Origin: a virus
Direction: 5' to 3' (one strand)
Length of the DNA stretch: 39,884 nt
IMG/VR virus record: IMGVR_UViG_2166559006_000002
Coordinates: 1 to 39,884 of that record
Shown: piece by piece, positions 1 through 7,437 of the stretch
Numbering within the stretch: position 1 is the stretch's first letter
Layout: each line of letters opens with the position of its first letter
Position numbers and translations under genes: made by a program
Notes under the pieces: model-generated
Seen by the model: only the letters and a program-made list of their open reading frames with translations
The model's database searches: none
Told to the model about the DNA's origin: nothing

Positions 1-255
1 CCCAAGCTTCAGCATGTCTTTCAACGCACTCCTAGCACCCCGGATCGGTGCGAGCCGATCATAGAAACCCGGATCACACATCACCTGTTTGATAATCGCT
101 TTCTCTGCCGGTGTCCGTCCGAAGTTCAGATTGAACGTTGTCTGCTGGTGATGCCGCGGGATGCGCGCGGCATCATCCCCGAACCGGTCAAGAGCTTCCC
201 CGTAAGCGCGACCCCAGTCCGCGATCACACCGTCCTGATCCACAAGAATCCTCAT
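1..255 (-). CDS. 5'-nucleotidase-like HAD hydrolase (C-terminal part off the window)
   Basis: The frame encodes 85 residues from ATG at 255 and runs off base 1 without a stop. It opens MRILVDQDGVIADW, the DxDG nucleophile motif of HAD phosphatases. The following RIPRHHQQTTFNLNF cap-like segment resembles the NT5C-type 5'(3')-deoxyribonucleotidases common in phages, which would dephosphorylate deoxynucleoside monophosphates in pools altered by infection. Its ATG overlaps the stop of the upstream HNH gene (ATGA), so it is translationally coupled and the last visible gene of the early operon. Family assignment rests on the N-terminal motif only; the acid/base and phosphate-binding motifs lie outside the window. 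Confidence 0.75.
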   Translation of the reverse strand, partial: MRILVDQDGVIADWGRAYGEALDRFGDDAARIPRHHQQTTFNLNFGRTPAEKAIIKQVMCDPGFYDRLAPIRGARSALKDMLKLG

Positions 256-662
256 GATGCATCCAATTCGTCAAAAGTGATGATCCCCGCCAACACCCGC
301 AACTCATCCGCCACCGCATCAGTAAGCGGATCCCGTGAACCATCCGCATTCAACCGAAACCATCCACCCTCCACCCGATACCAGACCGGTATCTCACACA
401 ACGGAATCCGACAAAACCGGCGAACCTTCCACCCGTTCCACAACGCCACCTGTTGCATAGCGCCCTCAAACCCGGCATTGCAGAACGCGCACGCAGTCAA
501 CCCGTCCGAAGCGGTCAACACGGGAGCTTTCATCCCACGCCCACCCATCCCCGACGCAGCCCGATGCTGAAACGTCAATGGGGCGAGAACACCACACGAC
601 ACACACTGTTTGTTGTCACGCCGGTACACGATCTCGCGAAGCTTCTTCGACGGTGCAGTCAC
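252..662 (-). CDS. HNH-like zinc-finger nuclease domain protein
   Basis: The product is 136 residues. It shows CxxC at 20-23, a QHR element with His33, and a second CxxCN at 58-62, the spacing expected of a small HNH/treble-clef fold in which the Cys pairs bind zinc. Such stand-alone HNH-like proteins are frequent in actinophages; the exact target is unknown, and some family members may be recombination or packaging nucleases or DNA-binding only. The C-terminal half (WYRVEGGWFRLNADGSRDPL) is unassigned. Both ends overlap neighbours by ATGA, indicating one polycistronic message with the HTH gene upstream and the nucleotidase downstream. Confidence 0.7.
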   Translation of the reverse strand: MTAPSKKLREIVYRRDNKQCVSCGVLAPLTFQHRAASGMGGRGMKAPVLTASDGLTACAFCNAGFEGAMQQVALWNGWKVRRFCRIPLCEIPVWYRVEGGWFRLNADGSRDPLTDAVADELRVLAGIITFDELDAS

Positions 663-934
663 TTCGCCCCCCGTTTCCGCGCCCGATACCGGGACGCATA
701 CTCAACATCTGTTTCCATACGTTCCCTATGCCGTCTTTCTCTCTCGGCGGAAACATAATTGGTGAACCCACCCATGACGGTCTCATGCTGATGTCTGACC
801 GCGAGTTGGTATATCGTTTCCGGTTTCCGTCCCAGTTGTGCCGCCACAACCTCCGGGTGAACCCCGAACGACAGCAACCATTCCGCCTCGGACAGCACAT
901 ATTCTGTTTCGAGAATCTTTTTACGCGGCGTCAT
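659..934 (-). CDS. Small HTH DNA-binding protein
   Basis: The product is 91 residues starting MTPRKKILETEYV. ATG at 934 is chosen because GGAGGAAACGTC precedes it; the longer in-frame extension upstream lies over the WhiB-like gene in another frame. Residues about 20-45 (WLLSFGVHPEVVAAQLGRKP) read as a helix-turn-helix of the type found in replication or regulatory phage proteins, followed by an Arg-rich tail. The start overlaps the end of the WhiB-like frame by 14 bases and the stop overlaps the HNH start (ATGA). Precise role unknown. Confidence 0.7.
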   Translation of the reverse strand: MTPRKKILETEYVLSEAEWLLSFGVHPEVVAAQLGRKPETIYQLAVRHQHETVMGGFTNYVSAERERRHRERMETDVEYASRYRARKRGAK

Positions 935-1166
935 GACGTTTCCTCCGGTAATCCTCAATGCTGATGCCGCCCCAAATTCCGACACGTTCATGGTTTCGGT
1001 GCGCGAATTCCAGGCATTGGTTTCGGACTGTGCATAAGGCGCATACTTTTTTCGCTGCTTAGCCGGGTGAGCCTGGGACGGGGAAGAAAATTTCGGGGTT
1101 GACTTGTGTGCATGCTGCGTTGTCCATCCATTTTTCGGGTTCAACGTGTGTTGATATTGCGCTCAT
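921..1166 (-). pseudogene. WhiB-like iron-sulfur regulator with in-frame TAA at codon 36
   Basis: Reading from ATG at 1166 (preceded by AGAGGC) gives 82 codons with the complete WhiB signature: Cys19, then CALCTVRNQC giving Cys42, Cys45 and Cys51, then GIWGG at 63-67 and a basic tail. Wbl proteins hold a [4Fe-4S] cluster on these four cysteines and bind sigma factor RpoD; actinophage copies can modulate host WhiB2-controlled septation. Codon 36 (bases 1059-1061) is TAA, between Cys19 and Cys42, where a small residue such as Ser (TCA) would be normal. The downstream part is undamaged, so this is either a fresh nonsense mutation, a base-call error, or readthrough. Annotated as broken for that reason; the family identification is confident. 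Confidence 0.8.
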
Positions 1167-1197
1167 GCTGCTGCCTCTAGTCGGTCGTCACACACAT

Positions 1198-2352
1198 TCA
1201 CGACACACCACCCCCAAGGTCGAACGCTTCCTCAGCACCGGACCAGCCCGATGAACGAACCTCGTCATACGCCGGATACCACTTCGGCGTTTCGGCGACG
1301 TCATCGCTGAACAACGATTGCTGTAACGGTTTCGTGATGCGTTGCATGATCAGCGGCAGGTATGTGTCCTCGCGTTCGATGCCGATGACGTTGAACCCTT
1401 CGATCAGTGCTGCCTCGAGAGTTGTCCCGGATCCAGCGAACGGTTCGAGGACGGTGCCCCCTGTCGGTGTGACGAGGCGCACCAGCCATCGCATGAGGTC
1501 GAGCGGTTTCACGGTCGGGTGTTGGGTACCGTCAGCCACGGGACGCTCCGATCTTGGAGCTTTGGCCTCGTAGCGGAATGTGGGGAAGTATCGGGACGCG
1601 AATCCGGTATCTCCATACCCTGAATTGCGGACTCCGGCCTGCGCATCGAGCAAGTCGGCCGCGACTCCATCCAGGATTGCGTTCGTTGGCCAGCGACCGA
1701 GGTCATCGGACGGGTTAGACGCCCAGTGGGCGTCTGATGCTGCGCTAGATGCGATGCCGTCCATGCCCCACGTGCGGCCGTTCTGTGCTGCGACACGTGC
1801 CGCCGCCCTTAGTGCAGCGGACGTTGATGGCCCACCAAACCGGCACCCGTCGATGTTTAACGCTCCGACGTTGTGAGCCAGGACGGTTTCTGCCAGGGTG
1901 CCAGCAAGCGACTTCCGCGCCACCACGATCGGTTCGAACGACGGCCGGAGCTGAGCCGAGTACCCTCTCCACTTCGCCGCCTCGGCGCTGTCGCCTAGTT
2001 CGCTGATCAACCGGCCGACATTCGGCGACTTCGGCATGCCCTGGCCGTATAGCCATGCGATCGAGTCGCGAATCTCGAACCCGGCATCCTCGACGGCGAC
2101 CGTCAGACGGTGCCAGGTGCGCGTACCACCGAACGCGAGCATATGTCCGCCCGGTTTCAGGACACGGAGTGCCTCGGTAGCGAAGTCGAGACCTGGCGGG
2201 AGGTCGTCCCACGCCTTGCCCATAAACCCGAGACCGTACGGCGGATCGGTTACCACCGCGTGCACTGACGCATCGGGCATGGAACGCATGACTTCGATGC
2301 AATCGCCGTGGTAGACGGTCACGCCGTCGCCTTCGTAGTAGGGGGCGCTCAT
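1198..2352 (-). CDS. Beta-class DNA methyltransferase (N6-adenine or N4-cytosine)
   Basis: The product is 384 residues. The catalytic DPPYGLGF motif lies at 36-43 and the AdoMet-binding EPFAGSGTT motif near 303-311, an order (IV before I) typical of beta-class amino-methyltransferases; between them lies a target-recognition region. The enzyme would methylate phage DNA, probably to evade host restriction, since no cognate endonuclease is visible nearby. ATG at 2352 is preferred over the longer frame to 2451 because it overlaps the upstream stop by ATGA and the GDGVTVYHGDC N-terminus is the usual one for this family. Thirty-one bases separate it from the WhiB-like gene. Confidence 0.88.
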   Translation of the reverse strand: MSAPYYEGDGVTVYHGDCIEVMRSMPDASVHAVVTDPPYGLGFMGKAWDDLPPGLDFATEALRVLKPGGHMLAFGGTRTWHRLTVAVEDAGFEIRDSIAWLYGQGMPKSPNVGRLISELGDSAEAAKWRGYSAQLRPSFEPIVVARKSLAGTLAETVLAHNVGALNIDGCRFGGPSTSAALRAAARVAAQNGRTWGMDGIASSAASDAHWASNPSDDLGRWPTNAILDGVAADLLDAQAGVRNSGYGDTGFASRYFPTFRYEAKAPRSERPVADGTQHPTVKPLDLMRWLVRLVTPTGGTVLEPFAGSGTTLEAALIEGFNVIGIEREDTYLPLIMQRITKPLQQSLFSDDVAETPKWYPAYDEVRSSGWSGAEEAFDLGGGVS

Positions 2353-2648
2353 GAGCGCACCTCGAGTACCCGGTCGAAGCGGATCTTCCGTGTTCCGAAG
2401 TCGGCTGCGACTGTGATCGTCTTCTCGTTCAGGCGGACGACGCGCGACCACCCGTAGATGTCGCGCACCAGGCCGGCACCGGCGAGCTCGTCGCGGGTGA
2501 AACGTCGACGTGTCGCTTCTGCTTCACGGCGTGCGGCTTTCTGCGCCTCCCACGACGAGTGCTGTTCCGCTTTCACCTCGGCGACGGCGGCATCCACCAT
2601 GCGTTCCGTGGCAGCAGCGCGTCGCCGGTACGCCTGCATGCCGGTCAT
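2349..2648 (-). CDS. Conserved-looking small protein, unknown function
   Basis: The product is 99 residues, MTGMQAYRRRAAATERMVD at the N-terminus. The first 60 residues are charged, Ala/Arg/Glu-rich and probably helical; the rest (RDIYGWSRVVRLNEKTITV, then RKIRFDRVLEV) looks like a small beta domain. No motif that I recognise. The start is fixed by ATGA overlap with the preceding 55-codon gene, and the stop overlaps the methyltransferase start in the same way, so it is certainly part of the operon. Confidence 0.7.
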   Translation of the reverse strand: MTGMQAYRRRAAATERMVDAAVAEVKAEQHSSWEAQKAARREAEATRRRFTRDELAGAGLVRDIYGWSRVVRLNEKTITVAADFGTRKIRFDRVLEVRS

Positions 2649-2812
2649 GCGGTCACCTCGAGACCGCGAGCAAGATCCCGGTACGTCTCGTGCTTCATCC
2701 GCTGATCGGCGTCGCAACAACTATGTGCAACCCAGGCAGTCGTCTGAGCGCGTTGGTCGCCAACCTCCGGCAGTATCTGCGCACCAGTTGCCTTCTCGAG
2801 CACGGCGCTCAC
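2645..2812 (-). CDS. Small 55-residue protein with GTG start
   Basis: A short frame from GTG at 2812, which overlaps the RusA-like stop as GTGA, to a TGA that overlaps the next ATG. The product begins VSAVLEKATGAQILPEVGD and contains AHSCCDADQRMKHETYRDLA. It fills an otherwise unexplained gap exactly with coupling at both ends, which is strong evidence for a real gene. No family recognised; the CC pair and charged C-terminal helix are the only notable features. Confidence 0.6.
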   Translation of the reverse strand: MSAVLEKATGAQILPEVGDQRAQTTAWVAHSCCDADQRMKHETYRDLARGLEVTA

Positions 2813-3261
2813 GAGTCGCCCCCGAGATCTGTGATGGTGACTTCGAAGTGCGCGCGGGCGTCCTTCTCGTACCGGATGACGAGACGGGGCTTCAGCATGT
2901 ACTCGGGTGAGTCGTCCTCAACGAGACGCGCGGACACGCCCGTTGACGAGCCGATGCCGTCGTAGATGGCCTTGCAAAACGGGTCGGGGCCGTCCTCGTC
3001 GCGTTTGCGGTGATCCGCGACCACCCATGTCACTTGCACGCTGATCTTCTCGAGTGCGCCTAACCGCAGTGCACGGGTCTTGGCCATGACCTCGAGGCGC
3101 ACGTCAGCGGACGCGCCAGCTTTCGCCGCCCAATGGGTGCGGTCGTTCGCGGAGAGCCCTTTCGGGGGTCGCGGGTAGTCCAATATGAATTGCCATGCCC
3201 GTTCGGGTTGGAACGGTCCGGGCGCGGTTTGCACCTGCTCCGGGCTAGATTCGATATGCAT
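2809..3261 (-). CDS. RusA-like Holliday-junction resolvase
   Basis: The product is 150 residues. The PPKGLSANDRTHWAAKA segment near 33-49 and the acidic run DHRKRDEDGPDPFCKAIYDG near 102-121 match the layout of RusA-type endodeoxyribonucleases, where conserved Asp residues coordinate magnesium and cut four-way junctions as a dimer. It sits with the YqaJ exonuclease, RecT and the SMC-like ATPase, completing a recombination module that could resolve replication or annealing intermediates before packaging. AGAAGGA precedes the ATG by seven bases. Sequence similarity is by eye, so family membership is likely rather than proven. Confidence 0.7.
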   Translation of the reverse strand: MHIESSPEQVQTAPGPFQPERAWQFILDYPRPPKGLSANDRTHWAAKAGASADVRLEVMAKTRALRLGALEKISVQVTWVVADHRKRDEDGPDPFCKAIYDGIGSSTGVSARLVEDDSPEYMLKPRLVIRYEKDARAHFEVTITDLGGDS

Positions 3262-3302
3262 TCTGGTTTCCTTCTGGCAAGTCGGAGTTCGGGGGTGTGT
3301 GA

Positions 3303-3335
3303 GGGGACCCGAGTGTTGGTAGCGCCCGGGTCCCC
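3303..3335 (-). terminator. Intergenic GC-rich hairpin (possible attenuator)
   Basis: Arms GGGGACCCG (3303-3311) and CGGGTCCCC (3327-3335) form a perfect 9-bp stem with a 15-base loop in the short gap between two early genes, just after the stop at 3343. There is no T-run on either strand, so it may attenuate, pause or protect the message and not fully terminate. Confidence 0.4.
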
Positions 3336-3342
3336 GTTTCGG

Positions 3343-3708
3343 TCAGGTGGTCGCGGGCGAGTCGGCGTACAGCTGCGACTCGGCGCGTTCGGTCGACACT
3401 TCGGAGCGGAGCGCGTCGGCCATCGCTTGACACCAGCGGAGCCGGGCACGCATGCCCTCGATCGTCGCTTCGTTTCCGCGGAACTCGAGGTGCAGCATGT
3501 GCGCCTGCTCGTCGGCGTTCGCGAGCGTGTCAAGCCACGCGACGGACACCTTCTCGGTGCCGTTCTTCGCGGTCGTCTTGACGACGGCGACGCGGTACTC
3601 GTATTCCGCTTTCGACTTCCCGTACGCCTTCACCGCTTCGTCGTACCGGCTGATCAGGTTCGACCATTCGGACAGATGCTGGTTGAGGCGAATCTGCGCG
3701 GAGAGCAT
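3343..3708 (-). CDS. Small helical protein of the recombination cluster, unknown function
   Basis: The product is 121 residues (MLSAQIRLNQHLSEWSNLI). It looks largely alpha-helical and is rich in Ala, Glu and Arg, without a recognised motif. Its ATG overlaps the RecT stop by one base (TGATG), so it is translated with RecT. A protein directly coupled to a RecT-like annealer could be an accessory factor of strand annealing, but that is inference from position only. Confidence 0.65.
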   Translation of the reverse strand: MLSAQIRLNQHLSEWSNLISRYDEAVKAYGKSKAEYEYRVAVVKTTAKNGTEKVSVAWLDTLANADEQAHMLHLEFRGNEATIEGMRARLRWCQAMADALRSEVSTERAESQLYADSPATT

Positions 3709-4619
3709 CAGGCCTGCACCTCGCCGCGTTCGACGGCCGCCGCGTACTCTTCCGCCGCGACCCGCTCGTACTCGGTCTCGTCGTCGACGGGCTCAGCTTC
3801 CGTGACCTCGACAGCATCCTCGACAGCGAGCGGCTGTTCGCCGCGGCCGATCATGCCGTGACGGGTCAGCGCGGCCGTGCGCACAGTATCCGTCATCTGC
3901 CCGGCGTCGTCCGCACGGTCGAGGAGGTCCTCGATCGCCTCGTGCGTCTCACACACCTGAATCTCGGCAACCCAGTCGCGTCCGGACCGCCCGATCACCA
4001 CGACCTCCTCGCGCATCTCCTCAGCCGTGTAAAGCCCGGAGAGGTCTTGCGGGAACGCCTTACGGATCGCGAGCGCTTCCGCACATTTCGCCAACTGGCC
4101 GGCGCCCTGCTTCGCCCACATGGATGTGAGTTCGCCGTTCTTCTTGGTCTGCACGTACGCGCCCCACTCGGCGACACCGACAGACGGTCGCGGCCAATCC
4201 TTGCGGTACACCTTCACCCGCGCGGCCAGCGGGTTCGCACCGTGCAGCGACGGCACGAACGCGTCGACCCACTCGCCGCCGCCGGTGAGCCATTCGGCAC
4301 CGTCCTGCCCGTCGTACTTCTGCGACCGTTCGGCAACGAGGCGGAACCCATCAATGCCAGTCTGAATGGACCACTCCACCCGGCCTGCGGATAGACGACC
4401 GATGCAGTAGATCTGACGGGCGAGCGGGTCAAGCCCCGACCGGCGCGCCAACGACAGGAACTGCTCCACCACGGGACGCGGCGCGGCTTCACGCTGCCCC
4501 TGACGGTCGCCGTAACTGTGAACGAACACGAGGCCCGCAGCCTCGACGATCGCCTTTTCAGCGTCCGACCATGATGTGACGTCGCCGTTGCTTGGCAGTT
4601 GTGTGATCTCGGTGCTCAT
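3708..4619 (-). CDS. recT: RecT/Bet-family single-strand annealing protein
   Basis: The product is 303 residues. The core SGLDPLARQIYCIGRL followed by IQTGIDGFRLVAERS and KYDGQDGAEW is the characteristic Bet/RecT annealase signature, and KCAEALAIRKAFPQDLSGLY near 195 completes it. These proteins coat single strands made by the partner exonuclease and anneal them to complementary DNA. The neighbouring upstream gene encodes a YqaJ-type exonuclease whose stop overlaps this start (ATGA), the classic exo-plus-annealase pair. The last 100 residues are acidic and probably a host- or SSB-contacting tail. Confidence 0.9.
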   Translation of the reverse strand: MSTEITQLPSNGDVTSWSDAEKAIVEAAGLVFVHSYGDRQGQREAAPRPVVEQFLSLARRSGLDPLARQIYCIGRLSAGRVEWSIQTGIDGFRLVAERSQKYDGQDGAEWLTGGGEWVDAFVPSLHGANPLAARVKVYRKDWPRPSVGVAEWGAYVQTKKNGELTSMWAKQGAGQLAKCAEALAIRKAFPQDLSGLYTAEEMREEVVVIGRSGRDWVAEIQVCETHEAIEDLLDRADDAGQMTDTVRTAALTRHGMIGRGEQPLAVEDAVEVTEAEPVDDETEYERVAAEEYAAAVERGEVQA

Positions 4620-5287
4620 GCTGCTGTCCTTTCGTATGAGAGCGCGACGCGAAGCCGCGCGAGTAGATCGGTGGCGATCGGCAGCACCCGTTCGGTGGCG
4701 GCAACGATCATTGGGTGGTCGCGGCGCACCGTGAGATGCTTCGGTTCGCCGTGCAGGCCAGCCCGGATCTCACCGTCGATGAGTTCCACCCAGATGAACT
4801 CGATGACCTCGAACTCCGGCACGCAGATGAACTGACCGGCGAGTTGCCGCCACTCGGCCAACGACGGGCCGTCAACGACCCGGGCGTGCTTCACTTTGCA
4901 TTCACCGCCGCGCGCCTCGTCGGCCCCGTCGGGGGTCGCGGCGAAGCCTCTCTCGCCGGGCGAATGGATGAGCGCAACGTTGGGAGTGATGCCAGCCCAC
5001 GCGAGCATCATCGGCTCCCACCGGTGCCCCTGCTCCGTGTACTCGTTGCCGGTGAACGTGGCCGACGCGAGCTTCTCGGCAAGGTACTTGTCCACGGACT
5101 CAGGCTTGGCGAGCTTCGCGAAATCCGAAGCGCCGAGCACCGTCTGGCGAGCCGCCAACCACTGCTCGCGGTCGACACCGTCGTGCAGGATCCGGTCACG
5201 CCAGCTCATCGAGAGCCTCCTCCATGTCGCGTAATCGTCGGATGCTTTGTAGTCGCCTATCGGGTAGGCGAGGTCGTCGTCGTACAT
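4616..5287 (-). CDS. YqaJ/lambda-exonuclease-type recombinase nuclease
   Basis: The product is 223 residues. QGHRWEP (Glu91), TPDG (Asp120) and GECKVK (Glu129, Lys131) supply the metal-binding residues of the PD-(D/E)xK YqaJ fold. It would resect double-stranded ends 5' to 3' and hand single strands to the RecT protein encoded next. ATG at 5287 is selected because GGAGGGGCCGCTG lies just upstream and the start overlaps the stop of a small membrane-protein gene (TGATG). The frame stays open for a further 83 codons to 5536, but those residues are Arg-rich and lie over two other small frames. Confidence 0.88.
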   Translation of the reverse strand: MYDDDLAYPIGDYKASDDYATWRRLSMSWRDRILHDGVDREQWLAARQTVLGASDFAKLAKPESVDKYLAEKLASATFTGNEYTEQGHRWEPMMLAWAGITPNVALIHSPGERGFAATPDGADEARGGECKVKHARVVDGPSLAEWRQLAGQFICVPEFEVIEFIWVELIDGEIRAGLHGEPKHLTVRRDHPMIVAATERVLPIATDLLARLRVALSYERTAA

Positions 5288-5397
5288 CAGCGGCCCCTCC
5301 GGTAGCGGGGGCGGAACGCGACGAACATGGCCAGAGCGACGCTCGCGCACACGAGGCCGAACGCAGCGCCAGCCGCGGCGAGGATCAGCACGCCCAT
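5287..5397 (-). CDS. 36-residue single-span membrane protein
   Basis: ATG at 5397 to TGA at 5287 encodes MGVLILAAAGAAFGLVCASV plus ALAMFVAF and a basic PRYRRGR end: one transmembrane segment with a positive cytoplasmic tail. The TGATG overlap couples it to the exonuclease. Small membrane proteins embedded in early operons often affect host physiology or superinfection; no specific role can be read here. Confidence 0.65.
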   Translation of the reverse strand: MGVLILAAAGAAFGLVCASVALAMFVAFRPRYRRGR

Positions 5398-5465
5398 CAG
5401 AGGCCCAACCCTTCACGAATCGGCTCGTGATTGACGCGTCGATCGCAGCTATCCACTGCCAACAT
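5397..5465 (-). CDS. Possible 22-residue ORF
   Basis: A frame MLAVDSCDRRVNHEPIREGL plus GL ends with TGA overlapping the membrane-protein ATG (TGATG), the spacing used throughout this operon. It is very short and has no clear ribosome-binding site, so it may be real or incidental. The same bases are read in another frame as a possible HNH remnant. Confidence 0.25.
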   Translation of the reverse strand: MLAVDSCDRRVNHEPIREGLGL

Positions 5466-5513
5466 CCAGCGCTCGTGGTCTCGTACTTCGGATGGAACCG
5501 AGCAAGATCGGGT

Positions 5514-5705
5514 TCAGTTGTTAGGGCGAGCGACATGCGCGATCAACTCCTTCGACTGCTCGTTCGCAATGCGCTGCTGCTCCGTGAGGAGCGCGACCTG
5601 GTGCACGAGCGCCTGCGTGGCGAACGCCTGCGCAGCCTCCGGGGTGTGCGCGTGGTCGGCGCGCTCCAACAGTTCGTCGACGTCGCGGCTGTTGATCGCG
5701 CTCAT
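5514..5705 (-). CDS. Small helical protein after the SMC-like ATPase
   Basis: The product is 63 residues, MSAINSRDVDELLERADHAH onward, highly helical (QALVHQVALLTEQQRIANEQ). ATG at 5705 overlaps the ATPase stop as ATGA; the longer upstream extension in this frame is a shadow of the ATPase. A short coiled-coil partner of the ATPase is possible, but no family is recognised. Confidence 0.65.
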   Translation of the reverse strand: MSAINSRDVDELLERADHAHTPEAAQAFATQALVHQVALLTEQQRIANEQSKELIAHVARPNN

Positions 5706-6940
5706 GCCGCTACCGTCCCATCCTCGATAGTGATGCCGACGGTGCCGGTGGAGTCGACAACCTCGACCCACACCTGGTAGTCGTTCTCTGTCGCCATTTC
5801 CGCGATGATCCGTGTGGAGTCGTCGTCGAGCAGGGACCCGTCGAGGATGCGCAGCACCCGCAACGTCGGATTCGCGGCCATCGCCAGACCGACCGAAACG
5901 CGCAGCTGCTCAGCGGCGGACGCCTGCGACAACGGGAGTCCGTTGTAGGTGACACCGGAGTCGTCGAACGACAGGCCGGGGACGGGGAATTCGACGGCGG
6001 CGAGGGCTTCCGCTTTCCGCTTCTCGATGTTCCGCAGTTCGATCGTGAGCGCGGCGGCGTCGTTCTTCCGGTCCGCGAGTTCCGCGGCAACCGCTTTACG
6101 GTGCTGCTCCTGCCGGATGCGCGCGTTCGTCTGCTCGATGTTCGAGAGCCGCTCGCCGATCTCGGCGGTGCCGATCCGTTCCGGGAGTCGGTCGAGTTCG
6201 ATGCGGGCCAACGCGTACGCTTCCTTCGCCGCATCGAGCGCGGCCTCCGCGCGCCGCAAGTCTTCCTCAGCGCGTTCCACACCGCTCTCCGCGCGCTCCA
6301 GGCTCTCGATGGCGCGATCGATGCGCGCATTGTTCTCCCGCGCGGCCTCCGCCTCAGCGAGCAGATCAGCGGCGGAAACCTCCTCAGCAGGCAGCGACGC
6401 ATCCGGCAGCGGGTAGGCCTTGATCTGCCCCTCGAGCTTCGTGACGTCCCGGTTCACCTCCGTGCGACGGTCGAACACGCCCTTCCGTTCCCGCTCGAGC
6501 TCGTCCGGGTTGAACGGCAGATCGACCATGCTGATCAGTGCAGCAACCTGCTCACGCGCGGTCAGGCGGGTGAACGCGAGCGGGTCGAACGCGCGAGCGC
6601 CGATCACTTCATCGAGCAGCTTCTGCGGGCTGGAGTACTTCGCCCCGTCCGGTGCTTCGATCGTGAGCGTGCCCGAGTCGTTCTTCGTCCACCGGCGCGT
6701 GACGATGTAGTCGCCGAGGTCCAGGCGCACGACAGCGGTGTCCTGCCCCTCCCGGATCGGCTGCTGCGTCGCCCTGGATGCTTCACCGCCGGCGAGAGCC
6801 GCCCAGATCGCGTCGAGCACCGACGTCTTGCCCTGCGCGTTGCGGCCGCCGATGTAGACGACGTGCCCTTCCGGCGTGATCTCGACCGCGGACAGCCGCT
6901 TGTAGTTCTCGGCGGTCAGACGGTGGATGCGGAGGCTCAT
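5702..6940 (-). CDS. SMC/RecN-like ATPase with central coiled coil
   Basis: The product is 412 residues. A Walker A motif GGRNAQGKTS lies at 31-40 after MSLRIHRLTAENYKRLSAVE, a typical SMC/RecF/SbcC N-terminus. Residues about 190-310 are heptad-like, charged and helical (AESGVERAEEDLRRAEAALD). The C-terminal part has LPLSQASAAEQLRVSVGLAM, an ABC signature-like element, and LRILDGSLLDDDS as the Walker B region, although the usual DE pair is less standard. Such phage ATPases are tied to DNA ends or recombination. The start at 6940 overlaps the upstream stop by ATGA, while the longer frame to 7030 is an overlap shadow. Confidence 0.85.
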   Translation of the reverse strand: MSLRIHRLTAENYKRLSAVEITPEGHVVYIGGRNAQGKTSVLDAIWAALAGGEASRATQQPIREGQDTAVVRLDLGDYIVTRRWTKNDSGTLTIEAPDGAKYSSPQKLLDEVIGARAFDPLAFTRLTAREQVAALISMVDLPFNPDELERERKGVFDRRTEVNRDVTKLEGQIKAYPLPDASLPAEEVSAADLLAEAEAARENNARIDRAIESLERAESGVERAEEDLRRAEAALDAAKEAYALARIELDRLPERIGTAEIGERLSNIEQTNARIRQEQHRKAVAAELADRKNDAAALTIELRNIEKRKAEALAAVEFPVPGLSFDDSGVTYNGLPLSQASAAEQLRVSVGLAMAANPTLRVLRILDGSLLDDDSTRIIAEMATENDYQVWVEVVDSTGTVGITIEDGTVAA

Positions 6941-7437
6941 GCTGCGACCTCGCTTCCGGCCGCGGCGGCCACCCACCGAGCCACGGTCGCTTTCCCGAGC
7001 GCTTTCAACGCCTTGTACTGCGCAGTCCACAACTCGTGTTGGGCCTCATCACCGGACCAGTCCTGACGGCGACGTTTCACCTCAGCCATGAGCGTGCCGA
7101 GCGTGCCCGTCCAGCAACCCAAGACGAGTTGGTGCTCCCCGTTCTTCGTCCGGTACAGGGTTGCGGTGACGTTCTCGGACCCGATAGGGCCAACGATCAT
7201 GAAGTGCCATGATTTCTCGACCTGCGCGTTGCCGTACACCCGCGCGTTGCCGTACACCCACGCGTCGCCGGACACCCGCGCGTCGCCGCACGTCAATTCT
7301 GCTGACTCGATCCAGCCGCCGACATCACCCTTCTTCACGTGCGCGCCGGGAATGTCCTCCGTGGCCCGGATGCGGTGCAACGTGACCCCGTACATGTTCA
7401 CTTTCGTTTCACCGGTGAACTCGAACTTGTGGCTCAT
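6937..7437 (-). CDS. Left-handed beta-helix (hexapeptide repeat) protein
   Basis: The product is 166 residues. GDVGGWIESAELTCGDARVS followed by GDAWVYGNARVYGNAQV shows repeated six-residue turns of the [small]-x-A-x-V-x type that build a left-handed beta-helix, as in hexapeptide transferases and phage polymer-forming proteins. The N-terminal KFEFTGETKVNMYGVTLHRI is a common lead-in for these phage proteins; the C-terminal 60 residues are helical. There is no obvious catalytic site. Function in phage biology is unknown. Coupled by ATGA on both sides. Confidence 0.75.
   Translation of the reverse strand: MSHKFEFTGETKVNMYGVTLHRIRATEDIPGAHVKKGDVGGWIESAELTCGDARVSGDAWVYGNARVYGNAQVEKSWHFMIVGPIGSENVTATLYRTKNGEHQLVLGCWTGTLGTLMAEVKRRRQDWSGDEAQHELWTAQYKALKALGKATVARWVAAAAGSEVAA

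Noticed and set aside
1198-2352. Complete restriction-modification system
   Set aside because: Only the methyltransferase is present; neighbouring small genes have no endonuclease motifs, so it reads as an orphan.
5288-5536. N-terminal extension of the exonuclease to 5536
   Set aside because: The extra 83 residues are Arg/Pro-rich and overlie the membrane-protein gene; the internal ATG has a much better ribosome-binding site.
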